From contig LAKY01000073.1 of assembly GCA_000987045.1 (NCBI GenBank), positions 21,498 through 85,497 of the forward strand: 64,000 nt of DNA. Reading direction: 5' to 3'. Below are positions 30,086 to 40,447 of the stretch, piece by piece. This DNA is from Clostridiales bacterium PH28_bin88 (GTDB lineage: Bacteria > Bacillota > PH28-bin88). The notes beneath the pieces are model-generated. The model had not been told where the DNA came from. It saw only the letters and a list, made by a program, of their open reading frames with translations, and ran no database searches. Each line of letters starts with the position of its first letter. Within the stretch, counting starts at the first letter, position 1. The translations under genes and the position numbers were made by a program.

Positions 30086-31021
30086 CCAGGTTCATCACAA
30101 TGAACTGAAGCGCGGTCTAAACAAGAGATCCAAAAGGACTTGCCTTCCCACTACCTGGCGGCCGAAACCGAGTATACTTTTCAGGTGGAAGTAAACCCCC
30201 GCCAAAAAGGAGAACCCCGGCGCAAAAAGGGAACACGGGAATTCGTTACCGTAACCGTACGAGCGGTAATCTACCGGGATACGGAAAAACAAAAACGGGA
30301 TGCTAAACACCGCCAGGAGGCCATAGAAGAAGTAGAGACGGCGCTCCAAGAATTAAAGGGAAAACTCAACAAGCGTAACCTTAAAACCCAGGAAGCATGC
30401 CAGCAAAAAGTCCAGGAGATCTTCAAGGGCAAGCCGGACATGCGCCGGGCCTATACCGTTACAGTAGACACCAACCAGTACGGGGCCGTCACCCTGGCGT
30501 GGAAAAAGAACGAAGACGCAAACCAAGAATTAGCCAAAACCGACGGTATCTTCGTCCTCCTGACCAACCACCCCAGAGAAAAGGTAGATGCGGCAGATCT
30601 GCTCACCCGCTACCGGGGGAGAAACGACATCGAAATGAGCTTCCGGTTTCTCAAAGGAGCACTGGACCTCAATCAGATATTTCTCCGCAAAGACGGTAGG
30701 GTAGATGCCTACTGTTTCCTCAAGGTGATAGGCATGTTCGTCATTAACTTTGCCGCCTGGTACCTGCAAAAACACGGCAGGATCAAACTCAGCCCCAAGA
30801 AACTGCAAAAAGAATTCGGCAACACCACCCTGGTGGAACAGCGCCTGCAACCCTTTGGCATTCGCCGCTGGATTGGAACCAACATTACTTCGCCTATTGA
30901 AACTCTGGTTGACCTTCTCCGGCTACCCCATCCCAGGATACTGATAGAGTTACTGAATGTCCCGCTGGATTACGGCCAAATCATCGACGAATGGGTGAAG
31001 AAGTACATGGCAGCAACCTGA
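30086..31021 (+). pseudogene. IS1634-like transposase, 5'-truncated
   Basis: ADLLTRYRGRNDIEMSFRFLKGALDLNQIFLRKDGRVDAYCFLKVIGMFVINF resembles the IS1634/IS4-superfamily C-terminal region; N-terminal catalytic part missing. Confidence 0.75.
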
Positions 31022-31177
31022 ACTCCTTGAATTAAACATGGCTGGTAGGAAGCCCCATTTTGGTGAATCTGTGATGCGAAACTTGGTTAAGCGGGAGATA
31101 AAAAAGAAGAAGCCCGGTATTGTGGGCCTCACGTCAGTTTATGAAGAAGAGTTTTTCTATCAGAAAGCCCCGGCATT

Positions 31178-33382
31178 TTATTCCATTTGGTCTCCCGGAA
31201 TGCGGAAGAAAGCCTCCAGCACCCGCGGGTCAAATTGCCGGTACGCCCATCGCTTCAGTTCTTCCAGCGCTTGCTCTGGAGTAAGCGCTGGCCGGTAGGG
31301 TCTGGCAGACGTCATGGCATCGTAAGCATCGGCCACACGGATTATGCGTGCCAGGAGCGGGATCTCTTCCCCCACCAGGCCGGCGGGATAACCGCCGCCA
31401 CCGTAGTCTTCGTGGTGATGCCACACGGCCACAATAACCGCAGCCGGCAACCTGGCCGGCTCCAGGATCCTGGCTCCCACCACAGGGTGGCTCTGGATCT
31501 CCTTTCTTTCTTCCTCAGTGGGTGGTCCCGGCTTGAGAAGAATGTCTTCCCGCACGCCAATCTTGCCCAGATCGTGTAAAAGCCCGGCCAGGTAGACCTG
31601 GTCCTGGTCTTCCGCACTAAGCCCCAGCACGCGGGCACATGCCAGCGCCCACCTCGCCACCCGTACGGAATGACCTCGCGTGTAAACGTCCTTGGCCTCC
31701 AATGCCACCTCCAGAGCCTGCACGATACCCAAATAATACTCCCGCAGCGAGTTGTAAAGGCGGGCGTTCTCCAACGCCAGTCCGGTCTGACTCGCGACGG
31801 TCGCCATGTAACCGACTTCTTCCTCGCTCCACCGCCGCGGTACGGGGGAATAAACCTTCAATGTGCCCAGAATCTTTCCTCCCGCCTGTACCGGCGCCAC
31901 GGCTGCGGCCCGCATCTCGCCCGCATAGTAGGGCAGGTGTATCTCGGATCCGCTAGCGGTCAGATCTTCTACCACGACAGGTTCTCTCGTCTGGAGCACC
32001 TTGCCCAGTATGGTGCCGTTCGGCCGGACACGGCCTGCCCTGGCTTGCAGCTCTGCGCTCATGCCCAGGCTGGCCTTCAGCACCAACTCACCCGTCTCTT
32101 CGTCTAGCAACCGCAGCGCACACCATTGTACTCCTAACACATCCCTAACGCCCGCCAGAGCCGACTCAAGTATCAGATCCACATCCAGGCTGCTCGATAC
32201 CACCTGCCCCACTTCGATCAACCGTTCCAGCATAGTCGCCCTGGCCTGCAACTGGCTAAAAAGGCGGGCATTCTCCAGCGCCAGCCCCAGGCTGGTGCCC
32301 AGGGTGGTCAAAAAAACGGTCTCATCTTCGGTGAAGCCCGCACCTTCTGGCCTGCCTGCCAAGGTAAGTACGGCCGTTACTTTACCCCCAACTAAAAGAG
32401 GCAAGGCTACCGCCGGCCGCCTTTCTCCAGGCGTGCCACCTTCGGGCCGGCTGTTAAAATGTGAGGCGCGGGCCTCTCGCTCAACGAAGGCGACTATTTC
32501 GCTTGTCGGCACGATCCGGAACTCGCTACAGGACTCCAGGGTAGCCGCCACTTCGCTGGACGACACCTCCGGCGTCAATTCACTCAGCATAACCACCGAC
32601 CCGCTGGTGGCCCCGGTTAACCCTAGCATGGCTTCCAGGGCACGCTGGGCCACTTCTGTCACCTGGATGCCCCTGGAGACCTTCTGGCTGAATTCAAAGA
32701 GAGCGGTAAGCTCGTCCACCTTCCTCTGAAGGTCCTGTTTGGTGTACAGCAGCAAAGTCACGACGTCCGTTACTTTCTGGAACACCGCCATGACGGTCCG
32801 GAGCCGCTCTTCCGGCCAGACGGGCACCTCTCCGGCTGCCACCAGAAGCTTCTCCGGGTCAAGCCCAGTTTCCCGGGCTAGCCGCACCACCGCCTCATCT
32901 GCCAGCGGCCGCAGGGCCACATTGCCGCCTAGCACAACGGCTACGATTTCTCCCGCCACATGCAGGGGAACCGCTAGGTGCACCAGCCCAGCGTGGCAAG
33001 TTTGAAAAACCTCCTCCCCCGCAGCCGCAGCAGTTCTGACAGAGGCCACACGCGAAGCCGCACATCGGACCCATCCTTCCGGGTTGGTGTTCAGCATGGC
33101 GCAGAAAGAGCACAAGTTGGACAGTTCGGTCAGCGGACGCCCGTCCGGGTACATGACCATAACCGCCAGCCCCAGGGCCCGGCTCATGCTCTCATGTAAT
33201 TCCTGTAAGCCGATCCGCTGTAGTTCTTGATAGTACACCGATTTCTCCTTCATAGTCCGTAATGCGCTTTGGCCCCCTTTACCAGCATCCGCCGGCCAGC
33301 ACCTGCCTCTGGCATCGGTAACGCCGCAAGCACTGGCCGTCCCTCGATTCATGAATAACGACGCAGTCTTAGAATTCGACAT
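31178..33382 (-). CDS. PocR-like sensory domain + GAF + GAF + HD-GYP protein
   Basis: CSFCAMLNTNPEGWVRCAASRV...FQTCHAGLVHLAVPL (PocR-like); two GAF segments; HD-GYP GHSVRVARWALACARVLGL, AGLLHDLGKIGV, WHHHEDYGGGGYPAGL. Confidence 0.88.
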   Translation of the reverse strand: MSNSKTASLFMNRGTASACGVTDARGRCWPADAGKGGQSALRTMKEKSVYYQELQRIGLQELHESMSRALGLAVMVMYPDGRPLTELSNLCSFCAMLNTNPEGWVRCAASRVASVRTAAAAGEEVFQTCHAGLVHLAVPLHVAGEIVAVVLGGNVALRPLADEAVVRLARETGLDPEKLLVAAGEVPVWPEERLRTVMAVFQKVTDVVTLLLYTKQDLQRKVDELTALFEFSQKVSRGIQVTEVAQRALEAMLGLTGATSGSVVMLSELTPEVSSSEVAATLESCSEFRIVPTSEIVAFVEREARASHFNSRPEGGTPGERRPAVALPLLVGGKVTAVLTLAGRPEGAGFTEDETVFLTTLGTSLGLALENARLFSQLQARATMLERLIEVGQVVSSSLDVDLILESALAGVRDVLGVQWCALRLLDEETGELVLKASLGMSAELQARAGRVRPNGTILGKVLQTREPVVVEDLTASGSEIHLPYYAGEMRAAAVAPVQAGGKILGTLKVYSPVPRRWSEEEVGYMATVASQTGLALENARLYNSLREYYLGIVQALEVALEAKDVYTRGHSVRVARWALACARVLGLSAEDQDQVYLAGLLHDLGKIGVREDILLKPGPPTEEERKEIQSHPVVGARILEPARLPAAVIVAVWHHHEDYGGGGYPAGLVGEEIPLLARIIRVADAYDAMTSARPYRPALTPEQALEELKRWAYRQFDPRVLEAFFRIPGDQME

Positions 33383-33460
33383 GCCTTATTGGAATTCCTC
33401 TCCGGGCAGAGCGATTACGACGTGGGAGGAATGGCCCCAAGTTATCCAGGGTGTTTTACA

Positions 33461-34450
33461 CTAGACGTTCAGTTCCACCACATCCTCGTCGGCAAGTACA
33501 TAATCCCTGGGCACCGGCAGGCCGTCAAAACGCGCCGATCCCCAAATGCGGGCGCTTTTAAGCCGCTCAGGAAAATCCCTGTGCACCTGGTAGGCCAGGT
33601 CCAGGACGGTACCGCCTCTCTTCAGGACAAAGGGCGCCGTACGGTCCGGGTCCTTGCCCGGTGCCTTGGTATAGATCCGGATGATGTCGAGCAGTTGAAA
33701 CAACCTGGTTTTGAACAGTTCCAGGTTATAACCGGTTTTGGCGGAAAGGGCGATAACCTCCGGGGCATCCGGCACCAACTCGCGCATTACTTCAATATTC
33801 TCCTCACTGCTGCCGGCATCCGCCTTATTGGCCAGAACCAGGCAGGGAATACAGGGATTACCCGGCTTTCCGCCGCCGGGGCCGATCAGCTTCCTGGTTA
33901 TCAAGAAGCTCAACGAAGCCTCTAACTGTTCGGGACAGTCGCCGTCACTCGCGTCTACCACCACCAGCACCGCGTCGGCCCGCCGGAGGGCACCCGCCAA
34001 TCCGGGAGGCTGCTCGCCGGCCGTAACAGGCGGTGTATCCACCAGCTGGATCAGGATGTTCTCAAAGGGCATCATACCGGCAACGGGCAGGGAAGTGGCA
34101 AAGGGATAATCGGCCACCTGCACCTTGGCCCTGGTGAGAGCCCCTACCAGCGAGGACTTGCCGGTGTTGGGAAAACCGATCAACCAGACCTGTCCGGCCC
34201 CTTCCTTGGGGATCATAAAGGGGTCAAAGTGAGAGGCGGTCTTTTTTTTCTCTCCCTCTTTTCTAAGTTTAGCCAGCCTGCTCTTGATTTCCGCCTGGAG
34301 CTTCTCGGTTCCCTTGTGCTTGGGGATCACCGCCAACATTTCTTCCAGGGCGGATATTTTTTCCTCCAGGCTGGTTGCGCTTTTAAAGGCCTCTTCCGCG
34401 GCGTAATACTGGGGGGTTAGGTTAGCCGGCATGTGCTCCTTCACCTCCAC
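33461..34450 (-). CDS. DRG/Obg-like GTPase with TGS domain
   Basis: G1 GFPNTGKSSL, G3 DTPP, G4 LANKAD; TGS-like C-terminus PRDYVLADEDVVELNV. Confidence 0.82.
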   Translation of the reverse strand: MEVKEHMPANLTPQYYAAEEAFKSATSLEEKISALEEMLAVIPKHKGTEKLQAEIKSRLAKLRKEGEKKKTASHFDPFMIPKEGAGQVWLIGFPNTGKSSLVGALTRAKVQVADYPFATSLPVAGMMPFENILIQLVDTPPVTAGEQPPGLAGALRRADAVLVVVDASDGDCPEQLEASLSFLITRKLIGPGGGKPGNPCIPCLVLANKADAGSSEENIEVMRELVPDAPEVIALSAKTGYNLELFKTRLFQLLDIIRIYTKAPGKDPDRTAPFVLKRGGTVLDLAYQVHRDFPERLKSARIWGSARFDGLPVPRDYVLADEDVVELNV

Positions 34451-34499
34451 TTACTATTTTCTCCCGGAAAAGATAAATCGTCGCCTGTTCAATGACATC

Positions 34500-35333
34500 C
34501 TACTTAAGGGTTTTGTGAGGTCCCCCAGAAAAGCCGGCAAATAGCCGCTTACGCCAATTGGATTGGCGGAGGCGCTCTGATTGCTCTCTACCGCAATGGA
34601 GGCATAACACCTGGAGATTGGTGGGGTCGTTATTACCGTTCGCCGAAAGGGGAACAAGGTATCCCACTACATACTTGCTTTTCAGGTTCATGATGCCGGA
34701 CACGTCCCTGCCGCAAACGGCACACCTTCCCTGCTCCCGGTAAACCAGGGCACGTTCAAGCCATAAGGGCCAAAATTTCGGGGTCCGTAACTTCAAGACC
34801 TCCGTAAAATCCTCGGGGTACAGGTCACCCAGCCTCGGTAGGTTATCCTGCAGCTTTTCAGCCAGGTACATGTTGAAATCATTGAGAAACGTCTTATTAT
34901 GAACCAAAAGGTGGAACGCCGCGTGTTCTATGGTACGCATGGCTTGTTCCAGGTGATGCGCCACCGTCTCTTCGTATTCCTTCAAATGCCGGCAGGCCCG
35001 GCAAGAACCGCAACTGGCGCATTCTTCGACGGCCTTAAAATCAGGATAGGACATGCTGAATGGTATTTTGGCGTCGTTCAGGATGCGAAAATGCATTTCG
35101 AAAACGGTTTCCCGGTCGAATTTAAGGGTAGAGAAATTTAATGTAAAGTCGTGCAGGTACTGGAGGTATACATGCAGTGCCGTACGCTGCTGGGGCGCGA
35201 TCATGCACTTAGTTAATTCCTCCCAGCAGGATTCCCAAAAGTATGCCAACAGGGACTCGGTACCGTGATAAAACTCGTCAGTAGCCTTATTGGCCAGCCA
35301 GTAGGCGGAGGTGGAGCCAAATTGACTATGCAT
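34500..35333 (-). CDS. HNH-like protein with degenerate active-site motif and Cys-rich midregion
   Basis: CAVCGRDVSG...YVVGYLVPLSANGNNDPTNLQVLCLHCG (HNH fold signature with the usual DH replaced by GY); CASCGSCRACRH cluster. Confidence 0.65.
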   Translation of the reverse strand: MHSQFGSTSAYWLANKATDEFYHGTESLLAYFWESCWEELTKCMIAPQQRTALHVYLQYLHDFTLNFSTLKFDRETVFEMHFRILNDAKIPFSMSYPDFKAVEECASCGSCRACRHLKEYEETVAHHLEQAMRTIEHAAFHLLVHNKTFLNDFNMYLAEKLQDNLPRLGDLYPEDFTEVLKLRTPKFWPLWLERALVYREQGRCAVCGRDVSGIMNLKSKYVVGYLVPLSANGNNDPTNLQVLCLHCGREQSERLRQSNWRKRLFAGFSGGPHKTLK

Positions 35334-35976
35334 ATGGTTTTAAGCCTCCCACGAGGGTAGCCGGTACAATACCTGGCGGGAGGTTTTCCGTAAGAACTTC
35401 CCGGAACGGAAGGGAGAAGTGCCGGCAGATTCCCTTGGCGATAGCGACCGCCAGTACCCGGTGAAAGGATCCGTCGCGAAGCTGACGCTCCTGTTCCGGG
35501 TTGGAAATAAACCCCATTTCCACCACTACCGCCGGGGCATGAGTTTCGCGCACCATGTGCAGGTTCCTGACCATTACCCCATCAGGCGAGTGGGGTCCCG
35601 GCCACCCGGTAACACGCCGCAATTCCTCCTGGATCAGCCGGGCGGCGCTTTCAGCCCTACCACCACGCCCATAGACGAATGACGCCACATAATTGGGGGC
35701 CGGATCCGCAACTTTGTTTACGTGGACCGAAATAACCAGGTCCACATCGGCGGCGTTGAACATATCACTTCTTTGGCGCAGGCTGACAAAAACATCAGTG
35801 GTGCGGGTCACCGTCGTCTCTATGCCGTTTCCCTCTAATAGAGAGAGCACTATCAAGCCCACCGAAAGATTTACATCCTTCTCCTGCAGCCCCGTGGGGC
35901 CGATAGCCCCCGGGTCCCGCCCCCCATGGCCGATGTCCAGGCCCACTTTAACCATTACCCTACCCTCCCCAAGCAT
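35326..35976 (-). CDS. N-acetylmuramoyl-L-alanine amidase (Amidase_3)
   Basis: VGLDIGHGGRDPGAIGPTGLQEKDVNLSVG; VVVEMGFISNPEQERQL. Confidence 0.92.
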   Translation of the reverse strand: MLGEGRVMVKVGLDIGHGGRDPGAIGPTGLQEKDVNLSVGLIVLSLLEGNGIETTVTRTTDVFVSLRQRSDMFNAADVDLVISVHVNKVADPAPNYVASFVYGRGGRAESAARLIQEELRRVTGWPGPHSPDGVMVRNLHMVRETHAPAVVVEMGFISNPEQERQLRDGSFHRVLAVAIAKGICRHFSLPFREVLTENLPPGIVPATLVGGLKPYA

Positions 35977-36062
35977 TCCTACGCTATATCATAACACCCC
36001 GGTATCCCTGCCGCATTTCTCGCACGTCTGTCACTCCGTATTTGAGATTAGCATAGGATAAC

Positions 36063-36392
36063 GTGGAGGTAAATACCAGGGAGGAGGGGTTAAAGTTGTC
36101 GTATAACATGTCGGAATGCTTGTATATGATGTACCCGGAAGTATATTATAAGATTTACCCGGTGGTAAGGCGGGTTTGCGCCATGTATGACGACCCGGCC
36201 AATCCCGAGATGAATCCCTATCCCACGCGGGCAGCCGTGGAAAGAATGGCGGATTATGTTTATAACCAGGTGGTAGGTGAACTGGAATCTTCCCAGGTTT
36301 TCGGGGAAATTGACCTGCAGCAGGACGGGAGAAGACTCCTGAGAGCGCTGATATTAGTGTTACTGATTCGTGAGTTGTTGCGAAGGCGATAA
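36063..36392 (+). CDS. Conserved-looking hypothetical protein, 109 aa
   Basis: Compact ORF with charged C-terminus; no domain recognised. Confidence 0.6.
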   Translation: MEVNTREEGLKLSYNMSECLYMMYPEVYYKIYPVVRRVCAMYDDPANPEMNPYPTRAAVERMADYVYNQVVGELESSQVFGEIDLQQDGRRLLRALILVLLIRELLRRR

Positions 36393-36407
36393 AGCTTCTC
36401 CCACAAC

Positions 36408-36590
36408 CAAGAAAGGCGACTTTCATCGCCTTCGGCGGTCTATCGGAAGTCGCCTTTCTTGTCCGCTAGGGGCTGCCGCCCCTTCGGCGGCCTTCGGCCT
36501 GAGCACCCCGCAAGAGTAGGGGGGCACACCCCCCTACAACCCCCCCAGGTATAGGAAATTATCTACAGGACCATAATTTCCTATACCTGG
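36408..36590. repeat. ~180-bp structured dispersed repeat, copy 2
   Basis: Near-identical to 9011..9190, same order of hairpins; sits between convergent genes. Confidence 0.92.
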
Positions 36591-36594
36591 ACAA

Positions 36595-36624
36595 GGCACC
36601 TGTCAAGACGATCAGGTGTCTTTT
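36595..36624. terminator. Intrinsic terminator
   Basis: GGCACCTG...CAGGTGTC followed by TTTTG. Confidence 0.65.
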
Positions 36625-36661
36625 GTTATGATAATGGTGCACCTTCACGGGTACCCCCGTT

Positions 36662-37471
36662 CTAACCATAGTTCCTGATTACCACCTCTGTAACCGGCCC
36701 GCGGCGGTCCGGCCGGCAGTTAATGGCCCGGCGGGCGCTCACCGTGCTGATGTTGAAACCCTGATAAATATCCCAGATGAGCGGAGTATCCGAGTTGCTT
36801 TCCATCACCAGGCATCCCCTGTCCGACAATTCCCTGAATACTTGTGCCAAGCGAACCTGCTCCGATTCCGGGAACGAGCCCAAGGTGTACCCGGTAAAAT
36901 TAGCGGTAGTGGATAGTGGATGGTAAGGGGGATCAAGGTAAACAAAATCCCCTGCCCCGGCATGTTCCAGGGCAAGGCTGAAATCGCCGTGCAGGATCAG
37001 GCAGTTCTTCAGCACCCGCCTGGCCTGCTCCAGGGATTCCCTGTCGGCATACCGGGGGTTCTTGTAACGGCCAAAAGGCACGTTATGTTTACCGGCCCGG
37101 TTTTCCCGCCATAGGCCGTTGTACCCGGTTTTGTTGAGATACAAAAACCGCGAAGCCCGCTGTACCGGGGTGAGGGTGGCCACGTCCAGCGCGCGGATGG
37201 TGTAGTAGTAGTCCGGTTCGTTGACATGCCGGCTCAGGTCCTCCAGCAGACTTTCCAACCGGTCACGCACCACGGTGTAGAAATTGATCAGTTCCGGGTT
37301 GCTGTCGATAATGACCGCCCGCTGGGGCCGCAGGTAAAAAAGGCAGGCCCCTCCCCCCACCATGGGTTCAAGGTAATGACGGTAATCTTGCGGAAACAGG
37401 GCCGCGTATTGAGGGAGCAGTTGTTTTTTGCCTCCTGCCCACTTGAGGGGAGGTCTAATTTTTTCTGACAC
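36662..37471 (-). CDS. dam: DNA adenine methyltransferase (D12 class), solitary
   Basis: LKWAGGKKQLLPQY (motif I) and DFVYLDPPYHPLS (DPPY motif IV). Confidence 0.92.
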   Translation of the reverse strand: MSEKIRPPLKWAGGKKQLLPQYAALFPQDYRHYLEPMVGGGACLFYLRPQRAVIIDSNPELINFYTVVRDRLESLLEDLSRHVNEPDYYYTIRALDVATLTPVQRASRFLYLNKTGYNGLWRENRAGKHNVPFGRYKNPRYADRESLEQARRVLKNCLILHGDFSLALEHAGAGDFVYLDPPYHPLSTTANFTGYTLGSFPESEQVRLAQVFRELSDRGCLVMESNSDTPLIWDIYQGFNISTVSARRAINCRPDRRGPVTEVVIRNYG

Positions 37472-37601
37472 CCAACATCACCTGATGATATTTTCGTCCT
37501 GTTTGCGCTCATTCCTCTGTTGGCATCAACAATATTTCCCTTGAGCATCTCTGCATACCCTTTAACTCCGGGCAGGATAATAACGGCAAAAGGAGTGGGA
37601 C

Positions 37602-39023
37602 GTGATGTTCTGGGACCTGATAGCCCCTTTTGCCAAGGGGCTGACCAACGAGGCTGCCGACGACTTCATGACCAAGCTGATGAAGGACAAGTACACGGAT
37701 AACCTGACAGTCATCCTCTCCGCCCTCCAGAAGATGACTTTACTGAACACCCTGGAATTGAAAATGAGGGCCTCCCAGGGAGAGGTCATCGAACGCCCGC
37801 TGGGCACCCACCTGCGCCTTTCCCCCTGGGAAAAGCTCCTGTTGAACCCGGTGCAACTATACCGGTTCCCTACCCCGGATAGCACCGCCATCGACATGGG
37901 AGTGACCATCGGGCCGCTGGCTCCCCGCCCGGTCCACCTGGACATCCCCATTTTGATCGCCGGGATGTCCTTCGGCAGTGCTCTCACCAGGCAAGCCAAG
38001 GTAGCCCTCGCCCGGGCCGCTACTATCATGGGTACCGCCACCAACTCGGGCGAAGGGGGCCTGCTGCCCGAGGAGCGCCAGGCAGCCACCAGGTTCATCG
38101 GCCAGTATAACCGTGGTGGCTTTATGAACACACCTGACAGGTACGGGCAGCTGGATGCCCTCGAAATCCCGCTGGGATGGGGAGCCCGGGGCGCCGCGCC
38201 CCGGCGTACGCCGGCAGGATTCATCGGGGAGGATATGCGAAAGGTCTATGGACTGGAAGAGGGACAAGACGCCGTGCTGCATTCCCGCGTCCCGGGTATT
38301 GACTCGGCACAGGACTTCATCCACACAGTCCATACCTTGAAGGAGGAGACCAAGGTACCAGTGGGAGTAAAGCTGGCTGCCTCTCACTTTCTGGAGCGGG
38401 ACCTGGACGTGGCCCTGGCGGCGGGGGTAGACTTTATCTCCCTGGACGGGGCCGAGGGCGGCAGCCACGGGGGTGAACCCACGCTGGCCGACGACCTGGG
38501 GCTTCCCACCGCCTTCGCCATCCCCCGGGCCCACCGGTATTTAATGTCCCGCGGCAAGCGAGACGACCTCTCCCTCCTGGCCGGCGGCGGGCTCATCACT
38601 CCTGGCCATTTCCTGAAGGCCCTGGCGCTGGGGGCAGACGCGGTGTATACCGGCACGGCGGCCCTGATAGCCCTGGTGGGCGCGCAGTTGATGAAGGTTG
38701 CACCGTGGGAGCCTCCCACCCAACTGGTACTGTATAATGGGAAACTGGTAGACCGTTTCGACGAGGAAGAGGGGGTGCAGTCCCTGGTCAATTTCCTGAA
38801 AGTAAGCGTGAAGGAAATGGAGGCCGCCCTCTACGCCCTGGGAAAAACCGCTGTCACCCGGCTGGAGCCCGATGACCTCTGCTGCCTGGACCCGCTCCTG
38901 GCGAGAACCCTCGGGGTCGCCTACGCCGGGGTAGCCCCGGAGGAACAAGACCGGTTCTTCCATGACCTGCCGCTGGCGCAGAGCACCGCGGAGCGCCCCG
39001 TACCCCACCACGAGCTGCATTAA
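37602..39023 (+). CDS. FMN-binding glutamate synthase-family protein (GltB central domain, stand-alone)
   Basis: ILIAGMSFGSAL, ATNSGEGGLLPEER, FISLDGAEGGSHGGEPTLADDLGLPTAFA. Confidence 0.88.
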   Translation: MMFWDLIAPFAKGLTNEAADDFMTKLMKDKYTDNLTVILSALQKMTLLNTLELKMRASQGEVIERPLGTHLRLSPWEKLLLNPVQLYRFPTPDSTAIDMGVTIGPLAPRPVHLDIPILIAGMSFGSALTRQAKVALARAATIMGTATNSGEGGLLPEERQAATRFIGQYNRGGFMNTPDRYGQLDALEIPLGWGARGAAPRRTPAGFIGEDMRKVYGLEEGQDAVLHSRVPGIDSAQDFIHTVHTLKEETKVPVGVKLAASHFLERDLDVALAAGVDFISLDGAEGGSHGGEPTLADDLGLPTAFAIPRAHRYLMSRGKRDDLSLLAGGGLITPGHFLKALALGADAVYTGTAALIALVGAQLMKVAPWEPPTQLVLYNGKLVDRFDEEEGVQSLVNFLKVSVKEMEAALYALGKTAVTRLEPDDLCCLDPLLARTLGVAYAGVAPEEQDRFFHDLPLAQSTAERPVPHHELH

Positions 39024-39156
39024 CCTTTGTAATTTGCGAACCATTTCGCTTGTCATCCGGTAAAACGGCATTTATACTAAAAAATAGGTACCAAGCTTTT
39101 CCACACCGGCCGGATATCACTAAACATGACCTATCAGGTAGAAAGGAGAGGCTATT

Positions 39157-40368
39157 ATGACTGAACTGTTGGACGCCAAGAGAATGCGGCAGGAAATTCT
39201 TAAAGGGATTATCCTGGACTTGCACGCGGGGAAGGACCTGGAAGAACTCAAGGCACGGTTCGCCAAGCTGATCCAAAATGTGAGCGCATCGGAAATCGCG
39301 GAGATGGAGGACCGTCTCATCGCCGAAGGTATGCCGCCGGAAGAAGTTAAGCGGATGTGCGACGTTCACGTGGCTGTATTCAAGGAGGCCCTGGAACAGC
39401 AGGAAAGCCCCGACAGCCTGCCAGGACACCCAGTACATACTTTTCGCTTAGAGAACCGCGCCATCGAAAAAGTAGTCCAATCCCTGAAAGAGTTGCTTGA
39501 TCAACTGGCTGCCGCCGGTAAACCGGACCTGGCCGGCTACAGCCAGGCCCTTCAATCCCAGTTAAGCTTACTGGCGGAGATTGACAAGCACTACCTGCGG
39601 AAGGAGAACCAACTGTTTCCCGTGCTGGAAAAACGCGGTATCTACGGACCTCCCAAGGTGATGTGGCAGGTTCACGACGACATCAGAACCATGTTGAAAG
39701 CGACAACCCGGGCCGTGGACGAGGGGAATGCCCAGGCGGTTATCGATCATGGGAACAAGCTCCTGACAGCCGTCTCGGATATGATCTACAAGGAGGAGAA
39801 CATCCTTTTCCCCATGTCTCTGGAAACCCTTAGTGAATCGGATTGGGGTAAAGTACGGATTGGCGAGGAGGAAATCGGTTATACCCTGGTGTCTCCGGGC
39901 AACCGGTGGCAACCCCCTGCTGCCAGGGAAGATGAACCCGTTGCTGAACCTGGCGTCACTCCCGGAGCAATTAAATTGAATACCGGGGAATTGTCACCGG
40001 ACCAGGTAAACCTGATGCTTACCCATTTGCCTATCGACATCACGTTTGTGGACGAGCACGGGCAGGTCCGTTACTATTCCCAGGGTATGCACCGCATCTT
40101 TCCTCGCAGCCCGGGGATCATCGGCCGCAAGGTGCAGGACTGCCACCCGGTGGACAGCGTGCATGTGGTCAACCGCATCGTCGAAGAGTTTAAAACCGGG
40201 TCGAAGGACCAGGCGGAGTTCTGGCTGGAAGTGGACGGCCGCTTCGTTCACATCCGGTACTTTGCCGTCCGCGACACACAAGGGAATTACCGGGGCGTGG
40301 TGGAGGTCACCCAGGACGTCACCGACATCCGGGCATTACAGGGCCAAAAACGCCTGCTTGATTGGTAA
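39157..40368 (+). CDS. DUF438 domain protein (hemerythrin-like + PAS)
   Basis: HYLRKENQLFPVLEKRGIYGPPKVMWQVHDDIR; YKEENILFPM; C-terminal PAS. Confidence 0.88.
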   Translation: MTELLDAKRMRQEILKGIILDLHAGKDLEELKARFAKLIQNVSASEIAEMEDRLIAEGMPPEEVKRMCDVHVAVFKEALEQQESPDSLPGHPVHTFRLENRAIEKVVQSLKELLDQLAAAGKPDLAGYSQALQSQLSLLAEIDKHYLRKENQLFPVLEKRGIYGPPKVMWQVHDDIRTMLKATTRAVDEGNAQAVIDHGNKLLTAVSDMIYKEENILFPMSLETLSESDWGKVRIGEEEIGYTLVSPGNRWQPPAAREDEPVAEPGVTPGAIKLNTGELSPDQVNLMLTHLPIDITFVDEHGQVRYYSQGMHRIFPRSPGIIGRKVQDCHPVDSVHVVNRIVEEFKTGSKDQAEFWLEVDGRFVHIRYFAVRDTQGNYRGVVEVTQDVTDIRALQGQKRLLDW

Positions 40369-40405
40369 ACCGCCGGAGACCCGGCGCCCGCCGTTAGTGG
40401 ATCAG

Positions 40406-40440
40406 GAGAGGGCTGCACCGCCTGCAGCCCTCTCATTTTT
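40406..40440. terminator. Intrinsic terminator (bidirectional)
   Basis: GAGAGGGCTGCA-CCGCC-TGCAGCCCTCTC-ATTTTT. Confidence 0.92.
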
Positions 40441-40447
40441 AACCCAG

